Shown here in pieces: positions 28,950 to 39,401 of a stretch of DNA of 64,000 nt (its first letter is position 1; every line of letters starts with the position of its first letter). The DNA comes from Sisyra terminalis. Taxonomy: Eukaryota > Arthropoda > Insecta > Neuroptera > Sisyridae. The translations under genes and the position numbers were made by a program. The notes beneath the pieces were generated by a model. That model ran no database searches, was not told where the DNA came from, and worked only from the letters and a program-made list of their open reading frames with translations. The stretch covers positions 4,836,001 to 4,900,000 of the forward strand of contig OY292279.1 in the NCBI GenBank assembly GCA_958496175.1, written 5' to 3'.

Positions 28950-30100
28950 AAAAAAGGATATAAGGGAAGGTTTAATTTGCTGAGAAAAAGCTGAATATTA
29001 GTGACTAAATCATCCTCCACATTTCTAATGCAAAATATTTTATTTTTACGGGATAGAAGGGTGAGAAAACCGAACGGGAAGTTGAGGAGGTGAAAAGCTA
29101 TGCTCCAAATTTCAACAGAAAATGGGTCATTTTAAGGGGGTGACTTTTCATTATGAGGTCTAGTTTTCTCAACGGATTATGAATTTGGGCCTTCAAGTGA
29201 ATTATAATGTGAAAAAAATTTCGTCCAGTGTGCTATAGGACACCCGCAATTTCGTTTCAAAGTTTCAAAAACGGCAAAAAGGACAATTTTAGACAGTGTA
29301 AAAAGGACATAAGGGATGGGTTTATTTGCTAAAAAAAACCTGAATATTATTGGCTAAATCATCCTCAACATTGCTGATGCAAAATATTTTATTTTTACGG
29401 GATAGAAGGGTGAGAAAACCGAACCGGAAGTTAAGGAGTTGAAAATCTATGCGGTAAATTTCAACAGAAAATGGGTCATTTTAAGGGGGTGACTTTTCAT
29501 TATGAGGTCTAGTTTTCTCAACGGATTATGAATTTAGGCCTTCAAGTGAATTATAATGTGAAAAATTTTTCGTCCTGTGTGCTACAGGACACCCGCAATT
29601 TCGTTTCAAAGTTACAAAAATTGCAAAAAGGACCATTTTCGACAGTAAAAAAAGGATATAAGGGAAGGTTTTTTTTGCTGAGAAACATTCGAACATTATT
29701 GGTTAAACCTTCCTCAACATTGCTGATGCGAAATATTTTATTTTTACGGGATAGAAGGTTGAGAAAACCGAACGGGAATTTAAGGAGTTGAAAATCTATG
29801 CGGCCAATTTCAACAGAAAATGGGTCATTTTAAGGGGGTGACTTTTCATTATGAGGTCTAGTTTTCTCAACGGATTATGAATTGGGGCCTTCAAGTGAAT
29901 TATAATGTGAAAAAATTTTCGTCCTGTGTGCTACAGGACACCCGCAATTTCGTTTCAAAATCTCAATAAGTACAATTTTCAGGTGCATAAAAATGATGTA
30001 AGGGAAAATAAACGGAATATAAAAAAATGAACTTACGTGAGTAGTAATGTGTATTTTTTTCTAGATATCCGCAATATCATAACAAAGTTTTGTGGTCCTG
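28950..30100 (+). repeat. Diverged satellite monomers at the array edge
   Basis: From about 28,950 the monomers carry many private changes (for example GCTGAGAAAAAGCTG near 28,979, TTGCTGATGC near 29,371, CTACAGGACACCCGC near 29,582 and 29,931). The last recognisable monomer breaks down at about 29,975. Weak remnants follow: 29,976-30,020 still resembles the part of the monomer reading ACAATTTTCGAATG, and 30,062-30,095 resembles CTATAGGACACCCGC followed by AACAAAGTTT. Increasing divergence toward the edge is the pattern expected when array ends escape homogenisation. The monomer at 29,528 is open for 87 codons in a frame that most core monomers interrupt with a TAG. Confidence 0.85.
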
Positions 30101-31276
30101 TTTTCCCCATGAAGTCGAGACTTACGGATGAAGTTATTCTTTGGATATTCACAATATTTATGCTTTCCTCCCAATTCTTTACATTTATTGATTATTGAGT
30201 AGATCCTTCTGTGCATGTTTTCATCTTAAATACATATCATATTTGGTTGTCATTAGTTCGTAAAACGTAGGAAAATTTCCACAAAATTGACTGAAAAAAC
30301 ATGTAACCTAATATCAACATTGCATTTATTTCGATAATTTTGCAATAAATATTACCTGTTTCACATTTATTTGAATTGACTTCGATTTAATAAAGTTTAA
30401 ATGCAACATTGACCATCACTTTAGTCAATAATATCGTTAAAAATAAAATTTAGTGTGATAAAGTAAATTCACACATAAATGACATAAACTGACAACTTGT
30501 TCAATTGAGCTGTCAAACTGAATTGACCAATGAAATTGAGGGTTTTCAGATTTGCTAAAAGAGACTTAAGCCGCGGAAAATGTGATAATTATATCCAAAT
30601 TTCTCGGCCAATTTAATAAGTTTCCAGAAAATATTAAATCATAAGCTTGTCGAAGTGAACCCTGGAAAATTTGGTGAATGAATAAGCCTAAGTAGTTTAT
30701 GTCCTTTTTCCTAGCAATTGATAAAATCAATTGGATTTTAATAGAAATAAGTTTTAATATATTCATTGATAATATCGAAAGTAACTATGAGGGTCTTGTA
30801 ATAGTTTTTAAGTTCATATTTTGAATCGTCGTTACTTACATCACTTACATTATACAGTTTTAATGAGAATATTATCGAAAAATTTTAAAAACATCATTGA
30901 ACTTGTTTGTAAACAACAAAATCATAATAAGCATTTTCACCTAAACCGTATTATGTTTGTTTCGCCATCTGTGTGTCCAACGTAGAACTCTTAGCAATTT
31001 TTAAACCAAAAAAACCTTTAAGATCAAAACGCCCTCTGCCAGAGCTTGAATGACCTTATGGATTTATTTTTTAGGTTTTTTTATTTTCTAACCACCGTAA
31101 GTCTCTGCTGCCATCTGTATAAAATAAGGTAAACTTTTAAAAATTAATATAAGCAGCCTATTTAGCAATTAATTTGAAATTATTGTATCAATTTTACTCT
31201 GATAATTTATTTAAAGACTTTTTAAGGATAATGAGAAAATAATACTACGATTTGAATTTATTTTTATAGTTTGTTA
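30101..31276. other. Non-coding flank beside the satellite; no gene seen
   Basis: AT-rich sequence with many stop codons in all frames. The longest open frame (66 codons, minus strand, 30,566-30,766) shows no recognisable domain. The motif GCCATCTGT occurs twice (near 30,965 and 31,112), which may indicate an old short repeat. I see no RNA gene, terminal repeats or splice structure here. Confidence 0.5.
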
Positions 31277-31284
31277 TTGCTTAT

Positions 31285-32602
31285 TAGGGTGGGTCAAAAA
31301 AATCGATTATTTTTTTTTTACAAGTGACACGGAAAAATGGGTTGCTAGACACCTTAAAAAAATTCTCACCAAGTATGAGTTTTTAATTTTATTTGGAAGA
31401 TCCTCCACATTACAGTTTTGTATTTTTTTCTCAGTCCAATAGAAAAAAATCATATCTCATCATTTATCGATTGTACAGAAAAATGTTTTGAAAGAATTTT
31501 TTAGGAAATTTAATGCTCTACAAAAAAGGTATCTTATATTTTTTCCGTACGCCTTACCATTTGAAACATATTAAGGATATAATTTTGATTATTTTAGGAC
31601 AAATTTCATTTTTGTTAATGAATTTTATAACTCGACAATAAATGACTCTTATACAATGCGCAATACAAATTTTTGTTGGAAATCAACTGTACTATAAAAA
31701 TGGTTTCTTATGTTTTGGCGATTAAATTAAACGTTCAAAAGATATTCATCATCAAACTTTCATGTGTACGGGTTTTAAAAGTTTTTGATGAGATATTCGA
31801 ATAATTTCGAATTAATAAAAAAAAAATACCCAACTTGCAACAAAAACTTGTTTGAAAATTGAAATAAAAAACTTTTTTATAACTAATTGGACATTGTTTT
31901 TCTCTAATACTGAAATATATCATAATATATGTATAATGAAAACTTTACTTTTTTTATTAAGAAATATTTAACTAAGCGATAAATAATGTACAATTTATTT
32001 TTTTTAAATGAAGACAAATATACTTAAGCATAAAAAAAAACTTGAAAAATATTTTGAGGTTTCTCAGTTGATAAAAATTTTTCGAAACTTTCTCATCAAA
32101 AACTTTTAAAACCCGTACACATGAAAGTTTGATGATGAATATCTTTTGAACGGTTAATTTAATCGCCAAAACATAAGAAACCATTTTTATAGAGCAGTTA
32201 ATTTCCAACAAAAATTTGTATTGCGCATTGTATAAGTGTCATTTATTGTCGAGTTATAAAATTCATAAACAAAAATGAAATTTGTCTTAAAATAATCAAA
32301 ATTAAATCATTAATATCTTTCAAATGGTGAGGCTTACGGAAAAAATATAGAATACTTTTTTTGTAGAGCATTAAATTTCCTAAAAAATTCTCTCAAAACA
32401 TTTTTCTGTACAATCGATAAATGGTGAGGTATGAATTTTTTTCTATTGGACTGAGAAAAAAAATACAAAACTGCGATGCGGAGGATCTTCCCATTTAAAT
32501 TAAGAGCTCATACTTGGTGAGAATTTTTTTAAGGTGTCTAGCGACCCATTTTAGCGTGTCACTTGTAAAAAAAAAAATAATCGATTTTTTTGACCCAGCC
32601 TA
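31285..32602. mobile_element. Long foldback (palindromic) DNA transposon, element 1, 1318 bp
   Basis: The two ends are long inverted repeats: about 31,285-31,810 pairs with about 32,090-32,602, leaving a spacer near 280 bp. The termini read TAGGGTGGGTC on the left and GACCCAGCCTA on the right. A perfect 8 bp direct repeat TTGCTTAT flanks the element at 31,277-31,284 and 32,603-32,610. The YAG-type start and 8 bp duplication fit the hAT superfamily; a MULE reading would require a 10 bp duplication (ATTGCTTATT is also repeated if two bases are taken from the ends). There is no transposase; open frames inside (31,735-31,923 and 31,972-32,211, minus) merely reflect the mirrored arms. Arms carry the module GCTCTACAAAAAAGG (left) and its complement (right). 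Confidence 0.9.
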
Positions 32603-32719
32603 TTGCTTATTCTGTACAAATATTGAAAGATTTTGTTAACCAATAATGTGTTTACAATAGTGGAAATAATATATTGATTTGAGAAATTTATAAATATGAC
32701 CTTTAACGTTATATTTATA

Positions 32720-32792
32720 TACCACTTGTTGGTAAAGTGGTTTAAGCAGTGACAGACGGCCGGAGATTTCGAGTTCGAATTCCGATGGGTCT
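32720..32792 (+). repeat. tRNA-like sequence, possible SINE head or tRNA pseudogene
   Basis: TGGTAAAGTGGT at 32,730-32,741 resembles an RNA polymerase III A box and GAGTTCGAATTCC at 32,771-32,783 a B box, with the 43 bp spacing of a tRNA gene. The acceptor and T stems do not pair properly, so this is not a functional tRNA. A T-run follows at about 32,796. A tRNA-derived SINE or relic is the likeliest reading. Confidence 0.45.
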
Positions 32793-32959
32793 TGATTTTT
32801 TTATAATTTTATATTAATCTAGTTAATCTATTTCTCTTTCTAATAGCAGTGTATATCACTAATGCTCCTCAATAATTGTACATTTAAAACAAAAAATATT
32901 GTAACATTTTGTTAATGGGGAGTTTTAGTTTAGGTTTTAGTTTACACAAGTTTTATAAA

Positions 32960-33165
32960 TTTTCTTGCAGTTTTGTCAATTATATATCGTTTAAAACCCT
33001 ATTTTCTTAGCAATTTATCATATCAATGACTAAATAATAAACTTTTCATAATTAATCAATTACTACGATTAAACGGTTTCTTTCACAAACCTCTACAAAT
33101 GATTTTCCATCGATTAGCCAAAAAAAAATATTGGAAAATTCAAACTTTAAAATTTTAATGTTTAT
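32960..33165 (-). repeat. Dispersed repeat R1, copy A
   Basis: The reverse complement of this stretch aligns with 60,555-60,770, sharing TTAAAGTTTGAATTT, AATCGATG followed by AAAATC, GTTTGTGAAA-like and TTATTTAGTCATTGA segments and a TATAT(A)TC/GTCG block. A third copy lies at 62,540-62,940, split by a MITE. No coding capacity is seen. It ends about 240 bp before the start codon of the gene at 33,406. Confidence 0.65.
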
Positions 33166-33405
33166 CGGTATAGGATGAATTTATGAAAATGAAAAGATAA
33201 TATAAGTTTCAATGTAATAAAATTAGTTTCCAGAAATATTTCATCGTATTGATCAAATACATATCAAATTCGCTTTACAAACTTAAAACTTGGATTGCTG
33301 GTTTCCATCGTTTCCATGGCAGTTTAATCGATAAAGGTATGCATATTCCCAGTGAAAATAATTTCCTAAATTGGCCAAAGTTTTTTCAATTTTATACCAC
33401 AAATT

Positions 33406-34678
33406 ATGGGCTCCAAAGTTACAGAAAATAACCAAAACACCGACACGGATACAGAAGAGGATGATTTCACTAATTATTGTAAGTGAAATGAATTTATCGT
33501 TAAATTATTCGAGAGAATTACTTTGTATTCTTGTAGTTATGCAATCGGCAAATTTGTACAACATTAAGGATAAAGTTAAGGAGGCAAATCGGCAGTTACT
33601 AATGGCAGAAGAAGTGAAAAACGACAAGAAAACCCGAGTGCATTTCAGCATTGATTTATGCGAATATGAACCAGAATTCGATCCCAACGAACAAATAGTC
33701 GAAGACGAAATTGTGGAGGAGCCAAATTATGATAATTTTTCGACTGAAAATGAAACTGACCGTGATAAAACTGCAGAAAATGAAGAGGAAATTGACGAGG
33801 AAATCTTAGAAATTACCAAAAACTTTGACAATCTAACCAAAGAGGATCAGAAACGATCTGATTTTTCGGAGGCAGAGCGTTGCAACTCGAAAATGACACC
33901 GTCTTTTCGGCTGGACGAGCTGATCAAAAAGAACCACGAATCCGCCAACAAAAAACCGAAAGCCCAAAAAAAGAAATCGGCCCCATTTCGGAAAAAACCG
34001 CTGATGAAATCACAATCGATCAACTGTGAGGAAAATTGTTTAGAGTTGTTTCACTGTTCCAATGACAATAATCCTTGTTTTTTCCATGATCAACCGCATC
34101 TGCCGATACTGAAACTGCATCGTCAATGCTGTCAATCGCTAGAAAAAGAATCGAAAAAATCGCCCTACTTCAGCCTCATAACCCTTCCCAGATACAACGG
34201 CTACCATTCCGAATACGGCCTCACCAAACACCAACTCGAACGAAAAATCCAACAATCCGAAAAACTAATCAAACTGCAACAGTTGCGTCAAATGCAACTG
34301 CAACGCGAAAACGACCGCAAAGCTCTCGAGAACGAAATGCACTTTTCCACGTGGCTGAAACGTAAATTACAACAAATCAAAGCCGAGAGAAATGTGATGA
34401 AAAATCCGAAAAAGTCTCAGCCAAAGGCGGCATTCAATTTTAGAGTATTCCAACGGAAGCATTTCCGAAAAGTTAAACCGAAATCAGTTTTGGAAAAAAC
34501 TGTGCACATCACTTTTCCGTTTCGAGACGACAATGGACGGATTTTTCGAATCAATATCGACAAAATGATTAAGACGGAGCTTTCCGATGGTCAAATCATC
34601 AAAATTAATGTCGTTCTTAGTGATTCTTTGGTACATTTGTCTAAAAATGAACGGCTAAAATTCGACTTAAATCAGTAG
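33406..34678 (+). CDS. Two-exon gene, 404-residue acidic and coiled-coil protein of unknown function
   Basis: Exon 1 codes from ATG 33,406 to 33,478 and exon 2 from 33,537 to the TAG at 34,676-34,678. The 58 bp intron begins GTAAGTG and ends TTCTTGTAG, and the junction restores an AAT-TAT-TTT-ATG reading frame. The product starts MGSKVTENNQNTDTDTEEDD. Visible parts: an acidic low-complexity stretch (residues about 65-117), a Lys-rich stretch (155-182), a Cys/His cluster (188-223, with CEENC and HRQCC) that might bind metal, a charged coiled coil rich in Gln, Leu and Lys (254-314), and a C-terminal hydrophobic/charged tail beginning KTVHITFPF. No signal peptide or membrane segment. I do not recognise the family; the acidic N-terminal half plus C-terminal coiled coil is loosely like CCDC181-type ciliary proteins, which is only a guess. 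Unlike its surroundings it is open for 1.1 kb and free of repeats. An unspliced reading of 435 codons from 33,371 is less likely. Confidence 0.7.
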
Positions 34679-34697
34679 CTTTTATGCCAACAAAGAA

Positions 34698-34703
34698 ATT
34701 AAA
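34698..34703 (+). promoter_or_regulatory. Polyadenylation signal ATTAAA for the 33,406 gene
   Basis: ATTAAA lies 20 bp after the stop codon, a normal position for a compact insect 3' UTR. It is a common variant of AATAAA, but it also occurs often by chance in AT-rich DNA. Confidence 0.4.
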
Positions 34704-35081
34704 TTCTGACAATTATAAGTTTAAAAATTTACGAGTCCAATTTTTTTGAAAAAATAATTGAGTTTCATCAGAAAAAAATAGGTTTTTATTTCCATGGAGG
34801 TCAGAACAAGTGCTCCTACATTTTTAACGGCTAGAGGCACCCCTTTTTGGTTATCCATTTAAATATATCATAAATAGGTTGCAGATTATAAATTAATAGC
34901 GTTTATTGCCATAAAATCCCCAAAATGCATTTCATTTTCTTAAAATCCATATCAGTTTTATAAAAGTTACCTTGAAACACGTGGTCGTATGTCAGTTATA
35001 CGTATAGGCAACCATCAGTGCATACAAGTATGACATTGTGGTGTTCACACTTTATATACAACTTATATAATCATTTTTTAT
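34704..35081. other. Downstream flank, no gene seen
   Basis: AT-rich sequence between the 33,406 gene and foldback element 2. It contains no long open frame, no recognisable repeat termini and no RNA gene that I can see. Confidence 0.5.
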
Positions 35082-35089
35082 ATATTTAC

Positions 35090-36495
35090 TAGACTGATTC
35101 AAAAAAAATGATGAACTATTTTTTTCTTAATTAAATCGAAACTATTGTGGGGAATGACAAAAAAATATCCGGTGAAAGTTTAAGCTTTTAATATTAATAT
35201 TAAGAAGTGCCAAATCGCAAATTTCGATTTTCCATTTAAATAACATGGGAACAATATTCTCTTGCATTTTGGAATTTTATAGCTCACGTCAAAGACAATA
35301 TTTCGGAATGACCAAGGTATATTCTTGTAGAAAATTAAATGATCTACAAAAAAGGTCTCGTACAAGTTTTTGATATATTTATTCCTTCAAAAGTTATTCA
35401 AGGTCAAAGTTGAACTAAAGAGAAATTTTAATATTTTTTCAATTTTTTGACGCAACCATCAATTTTATGAAAAAAATTTATAAGTCATTTTTTGTAGAGC
35501 ACTGTTTTTTCTATAACTTATCTCCATAAAAGTTTTTAATATTTTTCATAGGTCCTAAGTTATTAAATTAAAATTAAAAATATAATTTTTATGTTAAAAA
35601 TATAATAATTCAGGGAATTTTCAGTTTAATGCAAATAACTTAGGGCCTGTGAAAAATTTAAAAAAATTTTATAGAGATAAGTTATAAAAAAAAAAATGCT
35701 CTACAAAAAATGTTCTACAAAATTTTCTCATAAATTGATGGTTGCGTCAAAAAATTTAAAAATTTTGATATGTTTATTCTTTCAAAAGTTATTCGAAGTC
35801 AAAGTTGAACTAAAAAGAAATTTTAATATTTTTTCAATTTTTTGATTCAACCATCAATTTTATGAGAAAATTTTATAAGAAATTTTTTGTAGAGCACTTT
35901 TTTTCTATTACTTATCACTATAAAAGTTTTTGATATTTTTCACAGGTCCTAAGTTATTTGCGTTAAATTATAAATTCCCTGCATTATATTTTTAACACAT
36001 TTTTTTTTAATTTAATTAAATTACATTAGAACCTGTGAAAAATATCAAAAACTTTTATAGTGATAAGTAATAGAAAAAAAAATGCTTTACAAAAAATGTC
36101 CGATAAAATTTCTTCATAAAATTGATGGTTGCGTCAAAAAATTGAAAAAATATTAAAATTTCTCTTTAGTTCAACTTTGACCTCGAATAACTTTTGAAGG
36201 AATAAATATATCAAAAACTTGGTTAGAGACCTTTTTTGTAGATCGTTCAATTTTCTACAAGAATATATCTTGGTCATTCCGAAATTTTGTCACCAACGTG
36301 AGATATAAAATTCCACAGTGCAAGAGAATATTGTTCCCATGTTATTTAAATGGAAAGTCGAAATTTGCGATGCGGCACCTCTTAATATTAATATTAAGAG
36401 CTTAAACTTTCGCAGGATTTTTTTTTTGTCATTTCCAACAATATTTTCGATATAATTAAGAAAAAAAAAATCATCATTTTTTTTGAATCAGTCTA
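35090..36495. mobile_element. Long foldback DNA transposon, element 2, 1406 bp
   Basis: The ends TAGACTGATTC and GAATCAGTCTA begin long inverted arms. The flanks ATATTTAC (35,082-35,089) and ATATTTAT (36,496-36,503) match in 7 of 8 bases, a slightly decayed target duplication. The outer arm carries GTTTAAGC followed by TTAATATTAATATTAAG (35,180-35,205 and mirrored at about 36,384-36,410). The core is more complex than a simple hairpin: a module containing GGTTGCGTC, TTTTTGTAGAGCA and an AGGTCCTAAGTTA stretch is present four times in alternating orientation (about 35,445-35,580, 35,640-35,765, 35,840-35,975 and 36,020-36,140). No transposase is encoded. Confidence 0.87.
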
Positions 36496-36700
36496 ATATT
36501 TATTATTTTCACACTATTACCAAACTTTTCCTGTATTTTTGTTTGGATAAACCACTTCATGCCCTATTTTTTAAATTTCATACTTATTCTCTATCCATTG
36601 TTTTATTTATTTTTGTAATTATATTAGCATTCCAGAATTATTTTTTGACAACTAAGTTGATTCTTTCCAAACGATTTTCCATCGTTTTGTAATGGATAAT

Positions 36701-36928
36701 TGGGCCCATGTGTACTTTAGCACACCCACAATCTGGTAACGTTGCATTTTCGACTTTGTTTTTAATTTAATTCGCGATTAAATCGACCCATAATGAAAAT
36801 TTTGCCACAAAAGAGAGAATTATACCATATTAGAAATGAATTAACAAAAATATCGCGAAGTAAATTAAAAACAAAGTCAAAAATGCAACGTGGCCAGATT
36901 GTGGGGGTGCTAAAGTACAATTGAGCCA
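36701..36928. mobile_element. MITE-like inverted-repeat element, 228 bp
   Basis: About 78 bp at each end are inverted copies of one another: the left begins TGGGCCCATGTGTACTTTAG and the right end read backwards begins TGGCTCAATTGTACTTTAG; both continue with GCA, CACAATCTGG, ACGTTGCATTTT and GACTTTGTTTTTAATTTA. ATAAT flanks both sides (36,696-36,700 and 36,929-36,933). It encodes nothing. The superfamily is not clear from the ends. Confidence 0.8.
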
Positions 36929-36933
36929 ATAAT

Positions 36934-38162
36934 TGTTGGCTTATCGATTTAGGGAAAGAATAAAAAAAATAATTTCATTGTTGGTTGATAAAGATTTATG
37001 CATTTATATTATTTAATAGAACAAATGGGGAATTCAAAAATTAAATTCTAGAATTTGTGATTTTAAAGTCTACAATTTTAGCCGTTGAATTATTGTATGT
37101 TTTAAATTGATTTAAATTTAATTTTAGGAAAACAAAGTGGTCACATTCGCTCAATGAAATGACGATGCAATGTTTGTTTTACAATTGGACCAAGAAAAGA
37201 AAATAAATAAAAAACAATTTTACAACGAATCGTTTGCAACAATGTTTTATTTGGACATTTCATTAATTATCTTGTTAGCCGTTTTATATGCAACGTTTAA
37301 ATTCCTTCATACTAATTAAAATAATGATAAATAAATTGATAGTACGCAATTATTCAATTCGTTTTAATTACACTTCATTTGAAATTCCCGCAAAGAGGCA
37401 TTGGTGTAAATTACCAAGGAATATTTTACATTCAAATCATTTTTTATAATTTTTAATCAATTTGTTGTACAAACATCGCACACAGAAAACAGATGATGAT
37501 AAAATTGGGGAATGTACGCAGGAATCGTTTACTTGTGGAAATTGTGCGTTGATAAAACGTTTGGTAATTTCTTGAGAAAATAATTAGTATAAATTTTTGG
37601 GAAATGGCAACAAATTTAAATGAATTGTACCCCTAAAGCGCGATGCGTATTTCTCCAAATTACACTTGCGCTATGTTTCATTCTCATTTTTATTCATCGT
37701 TTGTTTCAGCAATATTTTCCCGTTTTATTATCTCAACTTTTCCGAAAATTTACGTTTGTTGTGCTAATGAAAAGCGAGCGCAAATAATACACCAACATTC
37801 TCATGTTTTCAACGCATTTAAACGGGAATTGCTCCAACGGGAATAATTTGATCGATGATGGAAAAGTGTCGCGTAAAAATTTCTTTAGGCCAAGATGTGC
37901 TTAACATACCTGAGTTTATAACGGATAAATATCCCCAACTTTGCCTGGATGGCACGTCTAAATGTCGGTCAAAAAATCACGAATATTTTTCTATAAATTC
38001 CTTTGGAAACCAGATTTATAAATCTCTAAAAAAACATTGCTATTTCCTTTAAATGGTATCATTTTCTTAATTTTGATTTGTGGTTTCATAGAGGTTTACA
38101 AAAGATGCATTTTAGTGAAATTTTAATGACAAATACATTAGTTTAAGTCTTTAAAAGAATTG
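36934..38162. other. Intergenic sequence, no supported gene
   Basis: Open frames of 67 codons (37,643) and 65 codons (37,855) show no signal peptide, conserved motif or plausible splice partner. The stretch is otherwise AT-rich non-coding sequence without visible repeat termini. Confidence 0.45.
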
Positions 38163-38170
38163 ACCAATAC

Positions 38171-38673
38171 CAGTGGCGTAGCTAGGTAACCAAGAGCCCT
38201 GGGGCAAATTAAAAAATGGGATCCTACTGCTACGTAAACTGATTAGGTTTTATCAAATAAAAATATGAAATATACAAATACTTTAAAAATGCTAAGCTAC
38301 TTAAGCTCTTTTTTGTGCACTGCAGGGCAGGTAATAAAAATTTTAAACAGTAACAACATAAATTATAATTAATACTTGGTGTAGGTTTGGCTAATAAAAC
38401 AAAATAGAAGATTCAAGGGTTTATTATATAAAGGTCTGCTGCTGCAGAAGTGACAGGAATTGTAAAGAATAATAACATTGCTGTAAATATTTCCGTTAGG
38501 TCGCATTCTAGCACTCCATATTTGCTCATTATTTCCTTATATAATTGGTGAAATTCCAACTGAATTTCCAAAAGTTCAGTTCGATCGAGATTTCTGGTAA
38601 GGATTCGAGGACCTCCTGAGCTCGAGGACCCCGGGGCACTGCCCCGCCTAGCCCCTAGGTAGCTACGCCACTG
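38171..38673 (-). mobile_element. hAT non-autonomous element, copy A, 503 bp
   Basis: Ends CAGTGGCGTAGCTA and TAGCTACGCCACTG are typical hAT termini, and a perfect 8 bp target duplication ACCAATAC lies at 38,163-38,170 and 38,674-38,681. It is the reverse-orientation relative of copy B at 39,402. Compared with B it lacks about 205 bp that encode the end of the transposase: its GCAGCAG is joined directly to ACCTTTA. The remaining minus-strand frame (38,413-38,685) contains the LLEIQLEFHQLYKEIMSKYG stretch seen in B. Confidence 0.93.
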
Positions 38674-39401
38674 ACCAATACACAAATTTCTGTACTCCGG
38701 AATTTTATCGTTTAATCACTTTAAACCGAATAAAATACTGCAATTATTTGTTGAAAACAACTAAGGATGTTTTAGATTCTATTTTGTAAGCTCCATAATT
38801 GTGAAATGTCTAAATTGAAACCACATAACTTATTTTACATTAAAAATTTTCTCTTTTCATTACACTTTTTTTTTGGTCATCCTTCATTGCTGCATTGAAT
38901 TGTAAAAGAAATCCGAGATGTTCAAGAAAATAAAAAATATTGCTTAATGAGATTTCAGAATAGATCACAAGCGTTTGTAGAAGTTTGGCACCAGAACTTC
39001 TCGTGGAAACTAAAAAAAAAGTAATTCGAGATTATTTTATAGAAATTTTATCATCGTATTTGGACGATTGATTCTTCCAGATCAAAATCCAGAATAAAGG
39101 AACTATAGCAAAACCAGAAAAAGCAGGAGTTTTTCAAGGTAGTGTATTGGGTTCATTCTTATACCTGCTTCCGAAAGTCGACGTACCAGAGACGGATGAC
39201 GTCTTAGTAGCCACATTTGCAGATGATTTAGTAATTATAGCAACGGTAGGAACATCGGAAAATGCATCAATAAAACTCCAAAAGTATCTAAACAAAATCA
39301 AGAAATTGATTGAAAAGTACGAAATAAAAATTTACCCAAAGAAATCATTGCACGTTACTTTTGTCTTGCGAAGAGGAACTTATGGTTATATATCTTGGTA
39401 T

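Larger units (their letters stand above)
1..29975 (+). repeat. Satellite DNA array, 349 bp monomer, about 86 copies
   Basis: The whole stretch is a head-to-tail array of one AT-rich monomer of 349 bp. The period is fixed by diagnostic variants that recur at exact multiples of 349 (for example 1957 and 8937 differ by 20 x 349, and 4575 and 6669 by 6 x 349). No monomer is inverted and no transposon interrupts the array. Variants include GAATAAGTGCC, GAATTTGGGCC or GAAAAAGTGCC after the conserved GGATTAT, CTCGC or CCCGC, GGAAGG or GGATGG, and AACGGG, ATCGGG or AACGGT. The array is already running at base 1, so it extends to the left. Short open frames of 63 and 87 codons recur by periodicity; since 349 is not a multiple of three, no frame continues across monomers. 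A pericentromeric or heterochromatic location is an inference. Confidence 0.97.

Noticed and set aside
1..29975. CENP-B box or hammerhead ribozyme within the monomer
   Set aside because: The CCGAACGGG part lacks the TTCG half needed for a CENP-B box, and no CTGATGA plus GAAA core is present on either strand.
1..29975. CRISPR-like array appearance
   Set aside because: Units are 349 bp, contiguous and without unique spacers.
30566..30766. 66-codon minus-strand frame next to the satellite
   Set aside because: No recognisable motif; length is expected by chance in AT-rich sequence of this size.
31735..32211. Two minus-strand frames of 62 and 79 codons
   Set aside because: They lie in the mirrored arms of foldback element 1 and partly repeat each other; no protein features.
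31277..32610. MULE assignment of foldback element 1 from a 10 bp direct repeat
   Set aside because: Element 3 and its empty site show 8 bp; the extra two bases in element 1 are better taken as part of the TAG termini.
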